Part shown: positions 7,843 to 17,106 of the stretch, piece by piece
Position numbering within the stretch: the stretch's first letter is position 1
Layout of the letters: the number at the start of each line of letters is the position of its first letter
Assembly (NCBI GenBank): GCA_900767815.1
Contig: CAAGAM010000082.1
Span: 1 to 37,021 of the forward strand
Direction: 5' to 3'
Source: Clostridia bacterium
GTDB lineage: Bacteria; Bacillota; Clostridia; Christensenellales; Borkfalkiaceae
Length of the DNA stretch: 37,021 nt
Made by a program: the position numbers and the translations under genes
The notes under the pieces: generated by a model
Database searches by the model: none
Told to the model about the DNA's origin: nothing
The model's input: the letters and a program-made list of their open reading frames with translations, nothing else

Positions 7843-9351
7843 TTATTTCCTTATTAACTTCATTTTAATTTTATTAAGTGCTGCTTCCTCTGTTTTATTT
7901 GCGCCAAAAAAAACAAATAGAATAAAAAATATTACACAAAATGTCGCTCCACAAACAAAAAATTGTAAATATATGTTATTTATTAAATATTTTAACGGAA
8001 AAGATATCCCAGTTGAGATAATTGAGATATCTAGAATTCCTTTAAAACTTTTCTTAAACAATAACAGGCTGTCTATATTCATTTTTTTCTTATAATAAAT
8101 ATTCAGTATTATCGTTTGTAAAACTAATGAAACCCCAGTTGCAATCGCTGCCCCCAACATTCCAATTATTTTAATTCCAATAATTGTCATAATAACATTT
8201 AAAATAGTTGTAAACATTAGAATAAAAGATCTTATATGTCTTTTATTTAACACATCCATAACTGTTATAATTACACCGTTGTACATATTGAATAACATAG
8301 GGAATATAACAATGAGTGCATATAACCATGATTCTGAGTAAATGCTTCCGTAAACCATTACTAAAAATTCCTTTCCGACTACAACGATTCCAAATGCTAA
8401 AACACTTAATATTAATGTATTTAATCTACAGGGCTGAACAAGCATTTCCGTAAGTTCTTCGCCCCCCATTCCGTTCTTCATATTACCAGCTACCTGTGGC
8501 ATATACATTGATAACGGTATACAGCCAACAGAAGAAAACATTGAAAACATTGTCATTGCTATTGCGTAAATCGAAACATCATCTGGAGTCATCATTATGC
8601 TTATTAAAAACTTATCCAAACTTCCGTTTGCAGAGCTTACAAGCGTCTGTAAAAGCATCGCCAAGCATAAAGGAGTTATAAATTTAAACACATTTTTATC
8701 GAAATACTTAAAAACAAATTTTGCTCTTAATTTCACAATACAAAAAAGTAAAGTAAAAAGAAAAACACTCCCTGATATTGCACAATCTACTACAACAATC
8801 AAAAATACACTTGGCTTAACAATCATCAATAAAACCATTACAACAGATCTAATAATAAGCCTTATTAATGATACGGTTTTCTCAAAAGAATAATACTCAT
8901 ACCCGAGCAACAATCCATTTAATGTCTGAGTTAAAAATGTAAAAACTAAATTTATCGCGACAAAAATAAATAATTTTCTCGATAATACAATCTGCTCGGC
9001 CGTTAACGAATTAGCATAAATTTTGTCTATCAACAAGTAGAAAACAATAGAAAACAATAAAATAAGCATTGCCAACACTACAGTTAAAGACCATATAGTT
9101 GATATATTTTTATCGACTAAATCTTGGTCTGTTCCGTCTTTTTTTAAAAGCGACAAATTCCTAGACATTGCTGAACCTGTTCCAAATTCAAGCAACACAA
9201 GATATGCGGCAAATGCTGTCATAGTTTGATAAACACCATAATTTGTTTGTCCAACTTTTCTAACAATAAATGCAGAAACAACTATTGTTAAAATCGAATT
9301 TATAATGAAATATATGTATGATAATGATAATCCTTTACTCCTTTTTTTCAT
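7843..9351 (-). CDS. Polysaccharide repeat-unit flippase (Wzx, MOP superfamily)
   Basis: About 502 residues with 12-14 hydrophobic helices and the family's N-terminal pattern (VVSAFIVRKVGQTNYGVYQTM, then EFGTGSAMSRNLS). Such proteins move undecaprenyl-diphosphate-linked repeat units across the cytoplasmic membrane. I prefer the ATG at 9351 to the one at 9360: the first has GGGA seven bases upstream, while the second has no spacing for a ribosome site. Either start overlaps the 3' end of the preceding gene. The gene is strongly AT-rich, like the other specificity genes up to about 18 kb, and unlike capE just after it. This is usual for serotype-specific DNA exchanged between strains. Confidence 0.92.
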   Translation of the reverse strand: MKKRSKGLSLSYIYFIINSILTIVVSAFIVRKVGQTNYGVYQTMTAFAAYLVLLEFGTGSAMSRNLSLLKKDGTDQDLVDKNISTIWSLTVVLAMLILLFSIVFYLLIDKIYANSLTAEQIVLSRKLFIFVAINLVFTFLTQTLNGLLLGYEYYSFEKTVSLIRLIIRSVVMVLLMIVKPSVFLIVVVDCAISGSVFLFTLLFCIVKLRAKFVFKYFDKNVFKFITPLCLAMLLQTLVSSANGSLDKFLISIMMTPDDVSIYAIAMTMFSMFSSVGCIPLSMYMPQVAGNMKNGMGGEELTEMLVQPCRLNTLILSVLAFGIVVVGKEFLVMVYGSIYSESWLYALIVIFPMLFNMYNGVIITVMDVLNKRHIRSFILMFTTILNVIMTIIGIKIIGMLGAAIATGVSLVLQTIILNIYYKKKMNIDSLLLFKKSFKGILDISIISTGISFPLKYLINNIYLQFFVCGATFCVIFFILFVFFGANKTEEAALNKIKMKLIRK

Positions 9352-10492
9352 TCTTTGCATCCCAAACTATTTTAGTTTTCCTTATAAAAGCATTCAATCC
9401 AGATTTCATTCCTTGTTGCTTTGACGCAACTGTTAGACCTTTTTCTTTACAACAACTTAAAAATTTTTCTCTTTGTGCTAAATACTCTTTAGTCGGCACA
9501 GGAGATTTATAACAATTATATTTTGCATTTTCAATCTCAATTTCTTCCAAATACATATTATCTTTCACATCATCAAAGATATGTTTTGCTTTAAACGAAT
9601 TAATTAAGATCAATGAAATTCCACTTTCATCATTATGTAAAGATGAACAATCTTTCCACTTCCAAAAATCCGCTATAATAAAATCACTATAATGGTTTTC
9701 CCTAAATTTACAATCTAAACAGTTGTCTCTTATACTCGACCTGATGTACAGAAAAGAATATGTATACGGATCAAATTGCGCTGGCAGATCATACTTTTTC
9801 CCATTTTCAAATTCAACTTTTATAGCATGCCGACTCCAACCATAAGAACCTGGTCGAAAATTAACATTACATATTTTACTGTTATATCTCTTTTCCAAAT
9901 AAGTCAAACGACTTTTATACAACATATGCGAAGCTAATCCACCGCAAGCAAAATCAATCGTAACGAGCTTCTCATATTCTGCACCCAAATATTTTTTTAA
10001 CCCAGCAACCTGGCAAGGCGTCCCGCAAAACAAAACATATCTATCACACATCAAATAATATTTTACTTTTTGAAATGAGTCTCCTACGATACTTTCAACA
10101 TACTTACTACGCTTAATATTTTCAATACTTGTTTCTTCGGTATTGCTAATATATACCTTCCTAAAATCTTCCGAATATGCAGCCCCAAAAACCACTCCGC
10201 CCTTTTCGAGAATGTAATCTGCTAAAACCGTAAAAGCTCCACCGCTAGAACTCGTTTTAACGATTGATTTATCAGTTGTCCAACCGCCATAAGCTGCAAT
10301 AACATTTAAATTCGGATTCAAATTATTTATCGGACAAGTTCTTAAGCATAAACCACAGTTTATACACTTCGTCTCATTGATTTCTATTTTATAAAATAAA
10401 TCGTCTTCCTTTAAATCCAAAGCTTGTTTAGGGCAAATATTTACGCAAGCCATACAATTTGTACAATTTTCGATTTTTAAAATATTATTCAT
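9335..10492 (-). CDS. Iron-sulfur protein with coenzyme F420 hydrogenase/dehydrogenase beta-subunit domain
   Basis: 385 residues. Two ferredoxin-like 4Fe-4S motifs open the protein (Cys10, 13, 16, 20 and Cys43, 46, 49, 53, each ending CP). The body is the FrhB/FdhB-type domain (SSGGAFTVLADYILEKGG, DFACGGLASHML, then a further Cys pair in CLDCKF near 253) that in methanogens binds flavin and F420. Clostridia normally lack F420, and this family is commonly found in bacterial polysaccharide loci beside pyruvyl transferases, as here, where the start codon overlaps the pyruvyl transferase stop (ATGA). The role in glycan synthesis has not been established to my knowledge; ferredoxin-dependent reduction of a sugar or pyruvyl intermediate is inference. 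Confidence 0.85.
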   Translation of the reverse strand: MNNILKIENCTNCMACVNICPKQALDLKEDDLFYKIEINETKCINCGLCLRTCPINNLNPNLNVIAAYGGWTTDKSIVKTSSSGGAFTVLADYILEKGGVVFGAAYSEDFRKVYISNTEETSIENIKRSKYVESIVGDSFQKVKYYLMCDRYVLFCGTPCQVAGLKKYLGAEYEKLVTIDFACGGLASHMLYKSRLTYLEKRYNSKICNVNFRPGSYGWSRHAIKVEFENGKKYDLPAQFDPYTYSFLYIRSSIRDNCLDCKFRENHYSDFIIADFWKWKDCSSLHNDESGISLILINSFKAKHIFDDVKDNMYLEEIEIENAKYNCYKSPVPTKEYLAQREKFLSCCKEKGLTVASKQQGMKSGLNAFIRKTKIVWDAKNEKKE

Positions 10493-11559
10493 CCTATTTT
10501 CAGCACCTGCCTTAAATAATTATCACTTCGAATTTGTTCTGTCTTAATATTTGCGTTAACTTTGTCATATTCAATCGATTTATCTGATAAATCTTCAATC
10601 GGAATATTATCAATTTCAAGCGTATCAAATAATCCTTTAATTCGTGATGGCTTTGACGGATCAATAACAGCAGAAAATTGTTTATTAAATATCGTCGACA
10701 TTGCCACCCCATGGAAAGACGAGGTAATGATATACTTTGCGTGATCTATTAACCACAGGAACTCCTGAACTCCAGCATCAAATATTTTTTTATTACCCCA
10801 TACTCTATTTAATCCAGTACTTAACACATAAACTTTCAGTCCTGTTTTTTTGTGCAACGCCATTACTTCTTTATTAATTTTTTTATCCCAATAAATTGAA
10901 TATATCAATATATATGGCTCTTTTATAGTATAAGGACATTCTAATTGCCTCCACTGTTCCACCGAAAGCAAAAATGTCGGATCTATATTTACTGTTGTAT
11001 TTGCATTTGAATACTTCTTAATTATTTCACAATTATCTTTTTCTCTAACAGATATATAATCAAAATTATTTAAATATTTTGAAAACCTATCTTCGTTTTT
11101 CTGCGGAATATTAGTAGTTCCCATACTTACAGCATAAGTAATACGTTTCTCTCTTTCTTTCGCGAAATCCAAGAAAAAAGTCGGGAAACAGCTTATCGGA
11201 TTAAATACTTGATCACTGCCGCTTAAATAATAATCATATTCTTCTATATTATCTCTTAACGATTCATAATTATTGAAGTATTTAATATCTATTCTTTCAT
11301 CTATAAATTTTTGCGACTTACTATATTGTTTGACAAGTTTATCTTTTTTTAAAAAAAGATATAAATTTACAATAACATCTTTTATATTTTTTATTTTGCA
11401 TTCTCTGAGATAGTCTTTTGGTTGCTTCTTATTATACCAGAAATTAATACAACTATCGCAACCCATAGATAATAATTTTTGTTTTAATGCATATGCTTGC
11501 AAAATCGATCCATGACTTGTCGGCGTACAATAAGTAGATATTGATATTCTTTTACTCAT
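10489..11559 (-). CDS. Polysaccharide pyruvyl transferase family protein
   Basis: 356 residues of the CsaB/WcaK-type polysaccharide pyruvyl transferase family. The N-terminal half starts with GSILQAYALKQKL, the family's glycine-rich first turn, and the middle carries YYLSGSDQVFNP (GSDQVWNP in most members). The C-terminal half has ITSSFHGVAMSTIFNKQF (around 276-293), matching the SSRLHG/SSFHG motif that binds the donor. These enzymes add a ketal-linked pyruvate from PEP to a sugar, giving the glycan negative charge, and act in the cytoplasm on the lipid-linked unit. The gene opens a sub-cluster after a 165-bp gap and is translationally coupled to the iron-sulfur protein gene. Strongly AT-rich. 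The acceptor sugar cannot be told. Confidence 0.88.
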   Translation of the reverse strand: MSKRISISTYCTPTSHGSILQAYALKQKLLSMGCDSCINFWYNKKQPKDYLRECKIKNIKDVIVNLYLFLKKDKLVKQYSKSQKFIDERIDIKYFNNYESLRDNIEEYDYYLSGSDQVFNPISCFPTFFLDFAKEREKRITYAVSMGTTNIPQKNEDRFSKYLNNFDYISVREKDNCEIIKKYSNANTTVNIDPTFLLSVEQWRQLECPYTIKEPYILIYSIYWDKKINKEVMALHKKTGLKVYVLSTGLNRVWGNKKIFDAGVQEFLWLIDHAKYIITSSFHGVAMSTIFNKQFSAVIDPSKPSRIKGLFDTLEIDNIPIEDLSDKSIEYDKVNANIKTEQIRSDNYLRQVLKIG

Positions 11560-11724
11560 TTTTTATTACACCAATTATTTTTTAATATTTCTGATTTACT
11601 GCAAAATTCGCTTGCATACAGATCGTTACATTTTGCCATATCTGCCGTCTAAGCGTTTCGCTAAAAAATTTAAAACTATTTCCTATTAATTCTTCTCTGC
11701 TAAGTCGTTTTCAGCCAATAAAAA
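11560..11724. other. 165-bp gap inside the polysaccharide operon
   Basis: The longest gap between the glycosyltransferase genes. No promoter with well-spaced hexamers, terminator or family-like coding sequence was seen. A 42-codon open stretch on the minus strand, without an evident start or ribosome site, resembles nothing I recognise. Confidence 0.5.
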
Positions 11725-12690
11725 CTACCTTCGTTTTAACACTCGCAAAATTTTCCGTATTATTTTAACAAATAAAGAGGGGTATAGGGCATTATAAACC
11801 TTTTCATCGTATCTTATATTTTCCACCATATATTGAGGATGAGCTAAGTCCGTTCCCAAATCAAATCTTTTATTATAACAGAAGTTTATTTCGCCAATTC
11901 TTGTATGCTCCTGCTTAGGAATTATTGCTGTCTGCGCATGCGTTGAAGCAACACCCAATCCAATATTTGTTACTAGATTTTTTTGTGGAATAATAGATAA
12001 TTGATGATTTAAATACCTTATTGTTTGAAACTGTACATCCCAATAGCTAATACTTACATTATTATTTACAAGATTATTTGTTCGACTAAATTCTTTCATT
12101 TCAGCTTTTGCAGCCCTCTTATTAATCCTTGATGTAACAGTTACAACATTATCATATATGTATTTATTTCTTATCCAAGAACAGCTATAATCCATTTTAA
12201 TCCAATTCCGCTTCCACGTAGCCCACCCCCAATTGGTACCTGCATAACCAAAAAAATACGATTCTTGCACGTCTTCCGATTGCAACTCAAAATTACATCC
12301 AGTTATCAAGAATACCCTTTCATCATATCTATATCTTTCTAACATTTCAGAGCAAAAAGAGAAAAAAGAAATATCAGCAATACAATCATCTTCTAAAACA
12401 ATTCCTTCTTCTTCATTCTCAAATAACCAATTGATAGCTCTTTGAGGACCTCTGCCACATCCATAATTTTTATCTGCATAGTTTGAATGTACTTCACATT
12501 CCCAGTCAATGTTTGATACAATTTCTCGGCATTTTTTTATATTATCAATGTCACCGGGGTGAGCATCTCTTGCTCCATCTTGTGCAAGATAAAGTTTTTG
12601 AGGCTTCGCCTTTCTTACCTGTTCAAACACCATTGATAACGTATCCGGTCTATTAAAAAAAATTAATAAAACCGGTGCAATTTTTTCCAT
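11725..12690 (-). CDS. Glycosyltransferase, GT-A fold, HlpA-like/GNT-I-like
   Basis: 321 residues. The N-terminus PVLLIFFNRPDTLSMVFEQVRKAKPQ.LYLAQDG is characteristic of a GT-A family annotated in bacteria as 'hemolytic protein HlpA-like' glycosyltransferases. A metal-binding acidic motif follows in IVLEDDC (E100, D101, D102), and FFGYAGTNWGWATWKRNW near 142-158 is the conserved acceptor-side block. The protein should transfer one sugar from a nucleotide donor to the growing lipid-linked unit at the inner membrane face; donor and linkage are unknown. It begins 2 bp after the preceding glycosyltransferase stop, with a strong GGAGGG ribosome site. Confidence 0.82.
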   Translation of the reverse strand: MEKIAPVLLIFFNRPDTLSMVFEQVRKAKPQKLYLAQDGARDAHPGDIDNIKKCREIVSNIDWECEVHSNYADKNYGCGRGPQRAINWLFENEEEGIVLEDDCIADISFFSFCSEMLERYRYDERVFLITGCNFELQSEDVQESYFFGYAGTNWGWATWKRNWIKMDYSCSWIRNKYIYDNVVTVTSRINKRAAKAEMKEFSRTNNLVNNNVSISYWDVQFQTIRYLNHQLSIIPQKNLVTNIGLGVASTHAQTAIIPKQEHTRIGEINFCYNKRFDLGTDLAHPQYMVENIRYDEKVYNALYPSLFVKIIRKILRVLKRR

Positions 12691-12692
12691 TT

Positions 12693-13808
12693 TTACCCTC
12701 CAATAAATTTGATTATGTTTTGTAAATATACTTCTTTATCAAAATTATGCATAATACTTTGCGTATACAGTTTTGCTTTCTCTAACTCCTCATTATTTGC
12801 AAGAATCTGCTTCATTGCTAAATATAAACTGTCCTCATTATTTTCTACCACTTTATAACAGCGCGGATAATCTTTAGGTTCTCTTACGCCTGCTACATCT
12901 GTAGAAATTATAGGGATTCCTAATATGGCCGATTCAGTAACAACTGTACTAAACCCTTCAGCAACCGAAGAACAAACAAATAAATCCGCATTTTTTATGT
13001 ATTTATATGGGTTTGCTTGAAAACCCAATAGTTTTACCGTATTCATCAAATTGTTTTCTTTTATATAGGTTTCAAATTGTAAACGCAAATCCCCATCCCC
13101 AACAATCCACAGATAATGTTGAATATTTTCATCCAACAATTTTTTATGAATACGCAGTAATCTGTCAAAACCTTTTTGCTCGCACAATCGACCACATGAA
13201 ACAACAATCGGAAAATCATGTTTAAATTCTTTGATAGACTCCACCGCCTTAGTTCTTATAACATCATCAAGAACAATATTGTAAACAGTTTGGACCTTGC
13301 TACCCATATTCCCGAATCTCTCAATAAATTTTTCTCTTACACTATCAGAAACACAGGCAATTTTATCAAATCTTTGATAACATTTTTTGTTTTCAGAAAT
13401 ATTTTTATAGACTGATACTGAATCAAAATAGCTCATCAAATCTGTATGTACCCATGCAATTTTTTTTGCCTTTGTGTTAGTAGACGCTCCAATAATTTTT
13501 GTTGGTAAACCTTCTAAAAAAGCAATTTCAATATTATAATCGTTTTTTATAAATTTATTATATATCCACTTTGCTGACAAGTTAAATGTTAAAAGTCGGT
13601 TGAATATTTTGCGAATCAACCCCGTTTTATTGTTTATTGTTTTATAGTGAATATTTTTATTTAACTGATTTATATACAAGCCAGAATTATCGATTGTTTG
13701 AACTGTAATATCGTATTTATCATTCGGCAAATTATTTACCAAATCGATCAAAACTTTTTCAGCCCCACCGCCACGTAAAGTATTAATCAAAAAGAGAACT
13801 TTAACCAT
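12693..13808 (-). CDS. Glycosyltransferase family 4 (GT-B)
   Basis: 371 residues. GT-B enzyme with the usual glycine-rich opening (LINTLRGGGAEKVLIDL) and a C-terminal nucleotide-sugar site: VSCGRLCEQKGFDRLL near 213, GDGDLR near 243, and VAEGFSTVVTESAILGIPII (E-x7-E motif) near 288. The retaining sugar transfer is expected to take place on undecaprenyl-diphosphate-linked intermediates. Its first eight bases overlap the next upstream gene, indicating one transcript. Donor and acceptor cannot be predicted reliably. Confidence 0.88.
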   Translation of the reverse strand: MVKVLFLINTLRGGGAEKVLIDLVNNLPNDKYDITVQTIDNSGLYINQLNKNIHYKTINNKTGLIRKIFNRLLTFNLSAKWIYNKFIKNDYNIEIAFLEGLPTKIIGASTNTKAKKIAWVHTDLMSYFDSVSVYKNISENKKCYQRFDKIACVSDSVREKFIERFGNMGSKVQTVYNIVLDDVIRTKAVESIKEFKHDFPIVVSCGRLCEQKGFDRLLRIHKKLLDENIQHYLWIVGDGDLRLQFETYIKENNLMNTVKLLGFQANPYKYIKNADLFVCSSVAEGFSTVVTESAILGIPIISTDVAGVREPKDYPRCYKVVENNEDSLYLAMKQILANNEELEKAKLYTQSIMHNFDKEVYLQNIIKFIGG

Positions 13809-15021
13809 AATAACCTAAATTCCTCGTTCCTTTGATTATAAATTTATACAAATCTACATATTCTTGAAATCGTTTACTTATGTCGAACTGTTTAGCTTGC
13901 TCTATGCAATCGGCTGTTGAGAATAAATTCTGCTCGCAAATTTTCTCAATACCATGCTGTAAACTATCAATATCGTCACAATCTACAACCATTCCAGTCT
14001 TTTCGGTAAGCATTTCAGGACTTCCGCCTGTTCTGAATGTTATAACAGGCGTACCGCATGCAATAGACTCCATATTAACCGTAGGATAATTCTCCTCACG
14101 AGTGGGGTTTACAAATAAATCCGCAACTGTATAAATTTCGGCAAGCTCTGTTTGATTTTGCGTTCTATGTATCGAAATAATTTCTTTCGGCAACAACTTG
14201 TCCACATTATCGTCTGTTCCGACCAAAACAATCTGATATTTATCTTTATCGAGCCGTTTTTGAAGTTCAATAAAAACGTCTAATCCCTTTCTTTTACCCC
14301 AACCAAACGCAACTCCGAGCAAAATATATTTATTATCCGAAATATTATATTTCTTCCTGAAATCACTTTCAGTCGGCTTAAACACATTTAAATCGATTCC
14401 GTTATTGATTACCTTAACGGGATAATCTTTCAAAAAAGATTGTTTAACAAGCCCTGCAAGCCATTCCGACGGCGTTACGATCGTTAAATCTAACCCGCTG
14501 AATAATTCTTTCTTTTTGTTGTATATACTTGTACTTTTATCAAAAAACCAACTTACACCTTTTAACTGAGGACATTCCTTGCACTCCATTTTCCATTTTT
14601 CGCACCCCACAAGCGTAAAATGGGGGCAATACGCTGTAAAAGCCCAGCAGTCATGAAAAGTCCATATAATTTTTTTATTTTTATTTTTAAAATATTTGAA
14701 CAAAATGTTTAAATTGCAATTGTGCCCGTGTAGGTTATGCAATTGTATTATGTCGGGATTGAAACTTTCCAATTCTTTAATCAATCGCTTCGTTACTGCA
14801 TCGGAATTAAACCCGTTATTGCCAAAAACCCTTGATTTTAAGGCTTGAATTTTTATATATTTATCATCGGCACATTTAATCGAATGAGAATAAGCGGTTT
14901 TGCCCGATGCATACAGTATCTCATTATCAATATTTTCCGCATTTAACAATTTGCTAACATTCTCACATATTTTGCCTGTACTACCTTTCCCTGACACAGC
15001 ATTTATTTGAACTACTTTCAT
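13801..15021 (-). CDS. Glycosyltransferase family 4, WcaC/colanic-acid type
   Basis: About 406 residues. GT-B protein beginning MKVVQINAVSGKGSTGKIC, with LHNLHGHNCN and WTFHDCWAFTAYCPHF near residues 90-130 and a Cys-rich segment (CEKWKMECKECPQL). These are typical of the branch containing colanic acid transferase WcaC. The donor site shows GVAFGWGKRKGLD and NPTREENYPTVNMESIACGTPVI. An in-frame TTG at 15036 also exists, but the ATG at 15021 is preferred: it is preceded at correct spacing by GGTGG, which belongs to the last codons and stop of the upstream polymerase gene. The two genes are thus tightly coupled without overlap. Confidence 0.88.
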   Translation of the reverse strand: MKVVQINAVSGKGSTGKICENVSKLLNAENIDNEILYASGKTAYSHSIKCADDKYIKIQALKSRVFGNNGFNSDAVTKRLIKELESFNPDIIQLHNLHGHNCNLNILFKYFKNKNKKIIWTFHDCWAFTAYCPHFTLVGCEKWKMECKECPQLKGVSWFFDKSTSIYNKKKELFSGLDLTIVTPSEWLAGLVKQSFLKDYPVKVINNGIDLNVFKPTESDFRKKYNISDNKYILLGVAFGWGKRKGLDVFIELQKRLDKDKYQIVLVGTDDNVDKLLPKEIISIHRTQNQTELAEIYTVADLFVNPTREENYPTVNMESIACGTPVITFRTGGSPEMLTEKTGMVVDCDDIDSLQHGIEKICEQNLFSTADCIEQAKQFDISKRFQEYVDLYKFIIKGTRNLGYYG

Positions 15022-15026
15022 TCGAT

Positions 15027-16091
15027 TTACCACCAATAGAACTGATATGGATATATTTGCAATATATCGGCTCCGTTATATGCTCCATAAAAATAATAAA
15101 ATAAAAAGAACATGAGCATAACCAATTCTGCAAGTCTATTCACCTCGACGAAGCTTTGTTTGGAGTACTTCATAGTCTTCGGCAAAAGTAAAGGGATAAA
15201 AATTATATAGTAATAATTCATCCTCATTGCCACTGTACTCACTGATGTAAATATCTGCAAAATAACTGAAAACAACAAAAAATTTCGTAGTCCTATTGTC
15301 TCTTTATCTATTGCTGATTCATCCGAAGCGATATATGCGTATATCGCAAAGAAAAAATACAACAACAGCATTGCAAATGCACCTGTCTTTTCAATCTTGT
15401 AGTTATCGTACTTTTCTGGCAATAACTTTGCTAGCACCGAAAAAATTTGCACGTTGAATATCATCATAAAAACTATAAGCGGTACAACAACAATAAGCCA
15501 TTTTCTTGTTATTTTCAGATAATACAGCGGCAACATAAAAAACAACATGAATGCCGACGTATGAAAAGTCGTTGCAAGAAAAACAACAATTATAAATAAA
15601 ATAAATTTTCTATTTTTTAACAATAAAAAAGCTATTGCCCCAAAGGAAACCGCTATCGATTGCCGTAATCCTGAAAACAACATCGGGAAAATCCCGACAA
15701 TCAAAAACAAAACTATCGATAGAAAAGCATTTTCAATTTCTTCTCTATAAAGTATCATCAAGGGAGCAAGTTCGATTATTGCAACGACAACCATAAAAGC
15801 ATGGAAGCTCGCATTTGTCGAATACACCAATTTGCATAATACAGCATATCCAACCTCAATTTCTTCCCTGCTGTTAAAAATATTTTTCCAACTGGTTTTG
15901 CCGTATTTTTCATACATTGATTTATATCCAATTAGATCACAACCAATCTTTTCGCTTCGTAAGGCTAGCAATAGGAAAAATAGAATAAAGAAAACCGTAA
16001 TTAAAATACGATTTTTCTTTTCATCCCGATCTCCAAGCATAAAAAAATTTATGACAAGCGGGATACCGACCAATATAAAATACGGAAACAT
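15027..16091 (-). CDS. EpsG-like O-antigen/exopolysaccharide polymerase (Wzy function)
   Basis: 354 residues, mostly hydrophobic, with about ten predicted membrane helices. It fits the EpsG family: the loop after the second helix contains LRSEKIGCDLIGYKSMYEKY (conserved R...G.D...Y), followed by E-V-G-Y...L and, in the middle, FSGLRQSIAVSFGAIAF, the family's GLRQ motif. EpsG-type proteins act as the Wzy polymerase that joins flipped repeat units at the outer membrane face. It is the only polymerase candidate here and pairs with the Wzx at 7843-9351. The last codons (TGG TGG TAA) double as the ribosome site of the next gene. Confidence 0.88.
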   Translation of the reverse strand: MFPYFILVGIPLVINFFMLGDRDEKKNRILITVFFILFFLLLALRSEKIGCDLIGYKSMYEKYGKTSWKNIFNSREEIEVGYAVLCKLVYSTNASFHAFMVVVAIIELAPLMILYREEIENAFLSIVLFLIVGIFPMLFSGLRQSIAVSFGAIAFLLLKNRKFILFIIVVFLATTFHTSAFMLFFMLPLYYLKITRKWLIVVVPLIVFMMIFNVQIFSVLAKLLPEKYDNYKIEKTGAFAMLLLYFFFAIYAYIASDESAIDKETIGLRNFLLFSVILQIFTSVSTVAMRMNYYYIIFIPLLLPKTMKYSKQSFVEVNRLAELVMLMFFLFYYFYGAYNGADILQIYPYQFYWW

Positions 16092-16104
16092 TAAAACTTT
16101 TCCT

Positions 16105-17091
16105 TTAATTTGTTTTTACGTGTTTAAATAATCTATAGTAGACTTTTCTTATAAGCGGGCGAATCGAACCGTATATTGAGAACAGTCTTATTTTTGCTCG
16201 TTGAGCCGCGCTTAATTTTTTTAACGGCTTCGCTTTTTTAATTCCTATCTTAACAACTGCTTTATTTCCATATTTTGCATTATTCATTAAGTAATAAAAA
16301 ATCAAATTGTGTTCTTTATCACTTTTCTGCACAATATCATCAATCAGCATATTACAGATTGAAAGGCTGTCTTTTTTAAATATAGAGCGACCTGTTTGCG
16401 TTAACTGCTTATCATGCACTCTGCTTTTTACGCCGACGTCGTCAATACGATATAACGAATACCCTTTTAAGAAAATTTGGTACCACATCAACAAATCCTG
16501 AGCATATCTTAAAGACTCGTCAAAAAACAAATCGTTATCCATAAATATATTTTTATGGATTAGTAATGAACAACCGTTTATGACTCCTTTTTTCATCATA
16601 TTTATCATGGCGCCTTGCCAATTTACTAAAACATTTGCAGGAAAAATGTTGGTTTGAGAGGCATTTAATATTTCATCGGAGTTTTTATCAATTTGAATTC
16701 TTTTTCCGCAAATCAGTACAGTTTTATCTTTAAATAATTTCCATGCATCAATCTGCTTTTCAACTTTCGTTTCAAAGTAAACATCATCGTGAGATAACCA
16801 AGAAAAAAATTCGCCATGCATCGCTCTTATTCCGCAATTTAACGCAGAAGAAACTCCGCCGTTTTCTTTGTGTATATATCGTATTTTATCACCATAGGAA
16901 AGAGCAATCTTTTCGGTTTCGCCGTTATCTGTAGATCCATCGTTAACAACTATAACCTCAACATTTTTATATGTCTGAGCTAATGCACTATCTATTGCTT
17001 CTCTCATATAATTTTCCCCGTTATAAACAGGAATAACAATCGAAACCAACGGATTATCAGTATCAAATTCGAGTTTCAACATCTCACTCAT
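16105..17091 (-). CDS. Glycosyltransferase family 2 (GT-A)
   Basis: 328 residues. Classic GT2 N-terminus: VSIVIPVYNGENYMREAIDSAL (16-37), VNDGSTDNG (49-57), ENGGVSSALNCGI and the metal-binding SHDD near residue 100 in the DxD position. Inverting transfer of a sugar on the cytoplasmic side is expected. The C-terminal third has a basic patch (KKAKPLKKLSAAQRAKIR) that could bind membrane phospholipid. A good AAAGGA ribosome site lies five bases before the ATG, and 15 bp separate the gene from its upstream neighbour. Confidence 0.88.
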   Translation of the reverse strand: MSEMLKLEFDTDNPLVSIVIPVYNGENYMREAIDSALAQTYKNVEVIVVNDGSTDNGETEKIALSYGDKIRYIHKENGGVSSALNCGIRAMHGEFFSWLSHDDVYFETKVEKQIDAWKLFKDKTVLICGKRIQIDKNSDEILNASQTNIFPANVLVNWQGAMINMMKKGVINGCSLLIHKNIFMDNDLFFDESLRYAQDLLMWYQIFLKGYSLYRIDDVGVKSRVHDKQLTQTGRSIFKKDSLSICNMLIDDIVQKSDKEHNLIFYYLMNNAKYGNKAVVKIGIKKAKPLKKLSAAQRAKIRLFSIYGSIRPLIRKVYYRLFKHVKTN

Positions 17092-17106
17092 ACATCCTTT
17101 ATAAAT

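Noticed and set aside
11560..11724. Gene remnant in the gap of the polysaccharide operon
   Set aside because: A 42-codon open stretch shows no start, ribosome site or resemblance to any known protein; the AT-rich sequence explains it.
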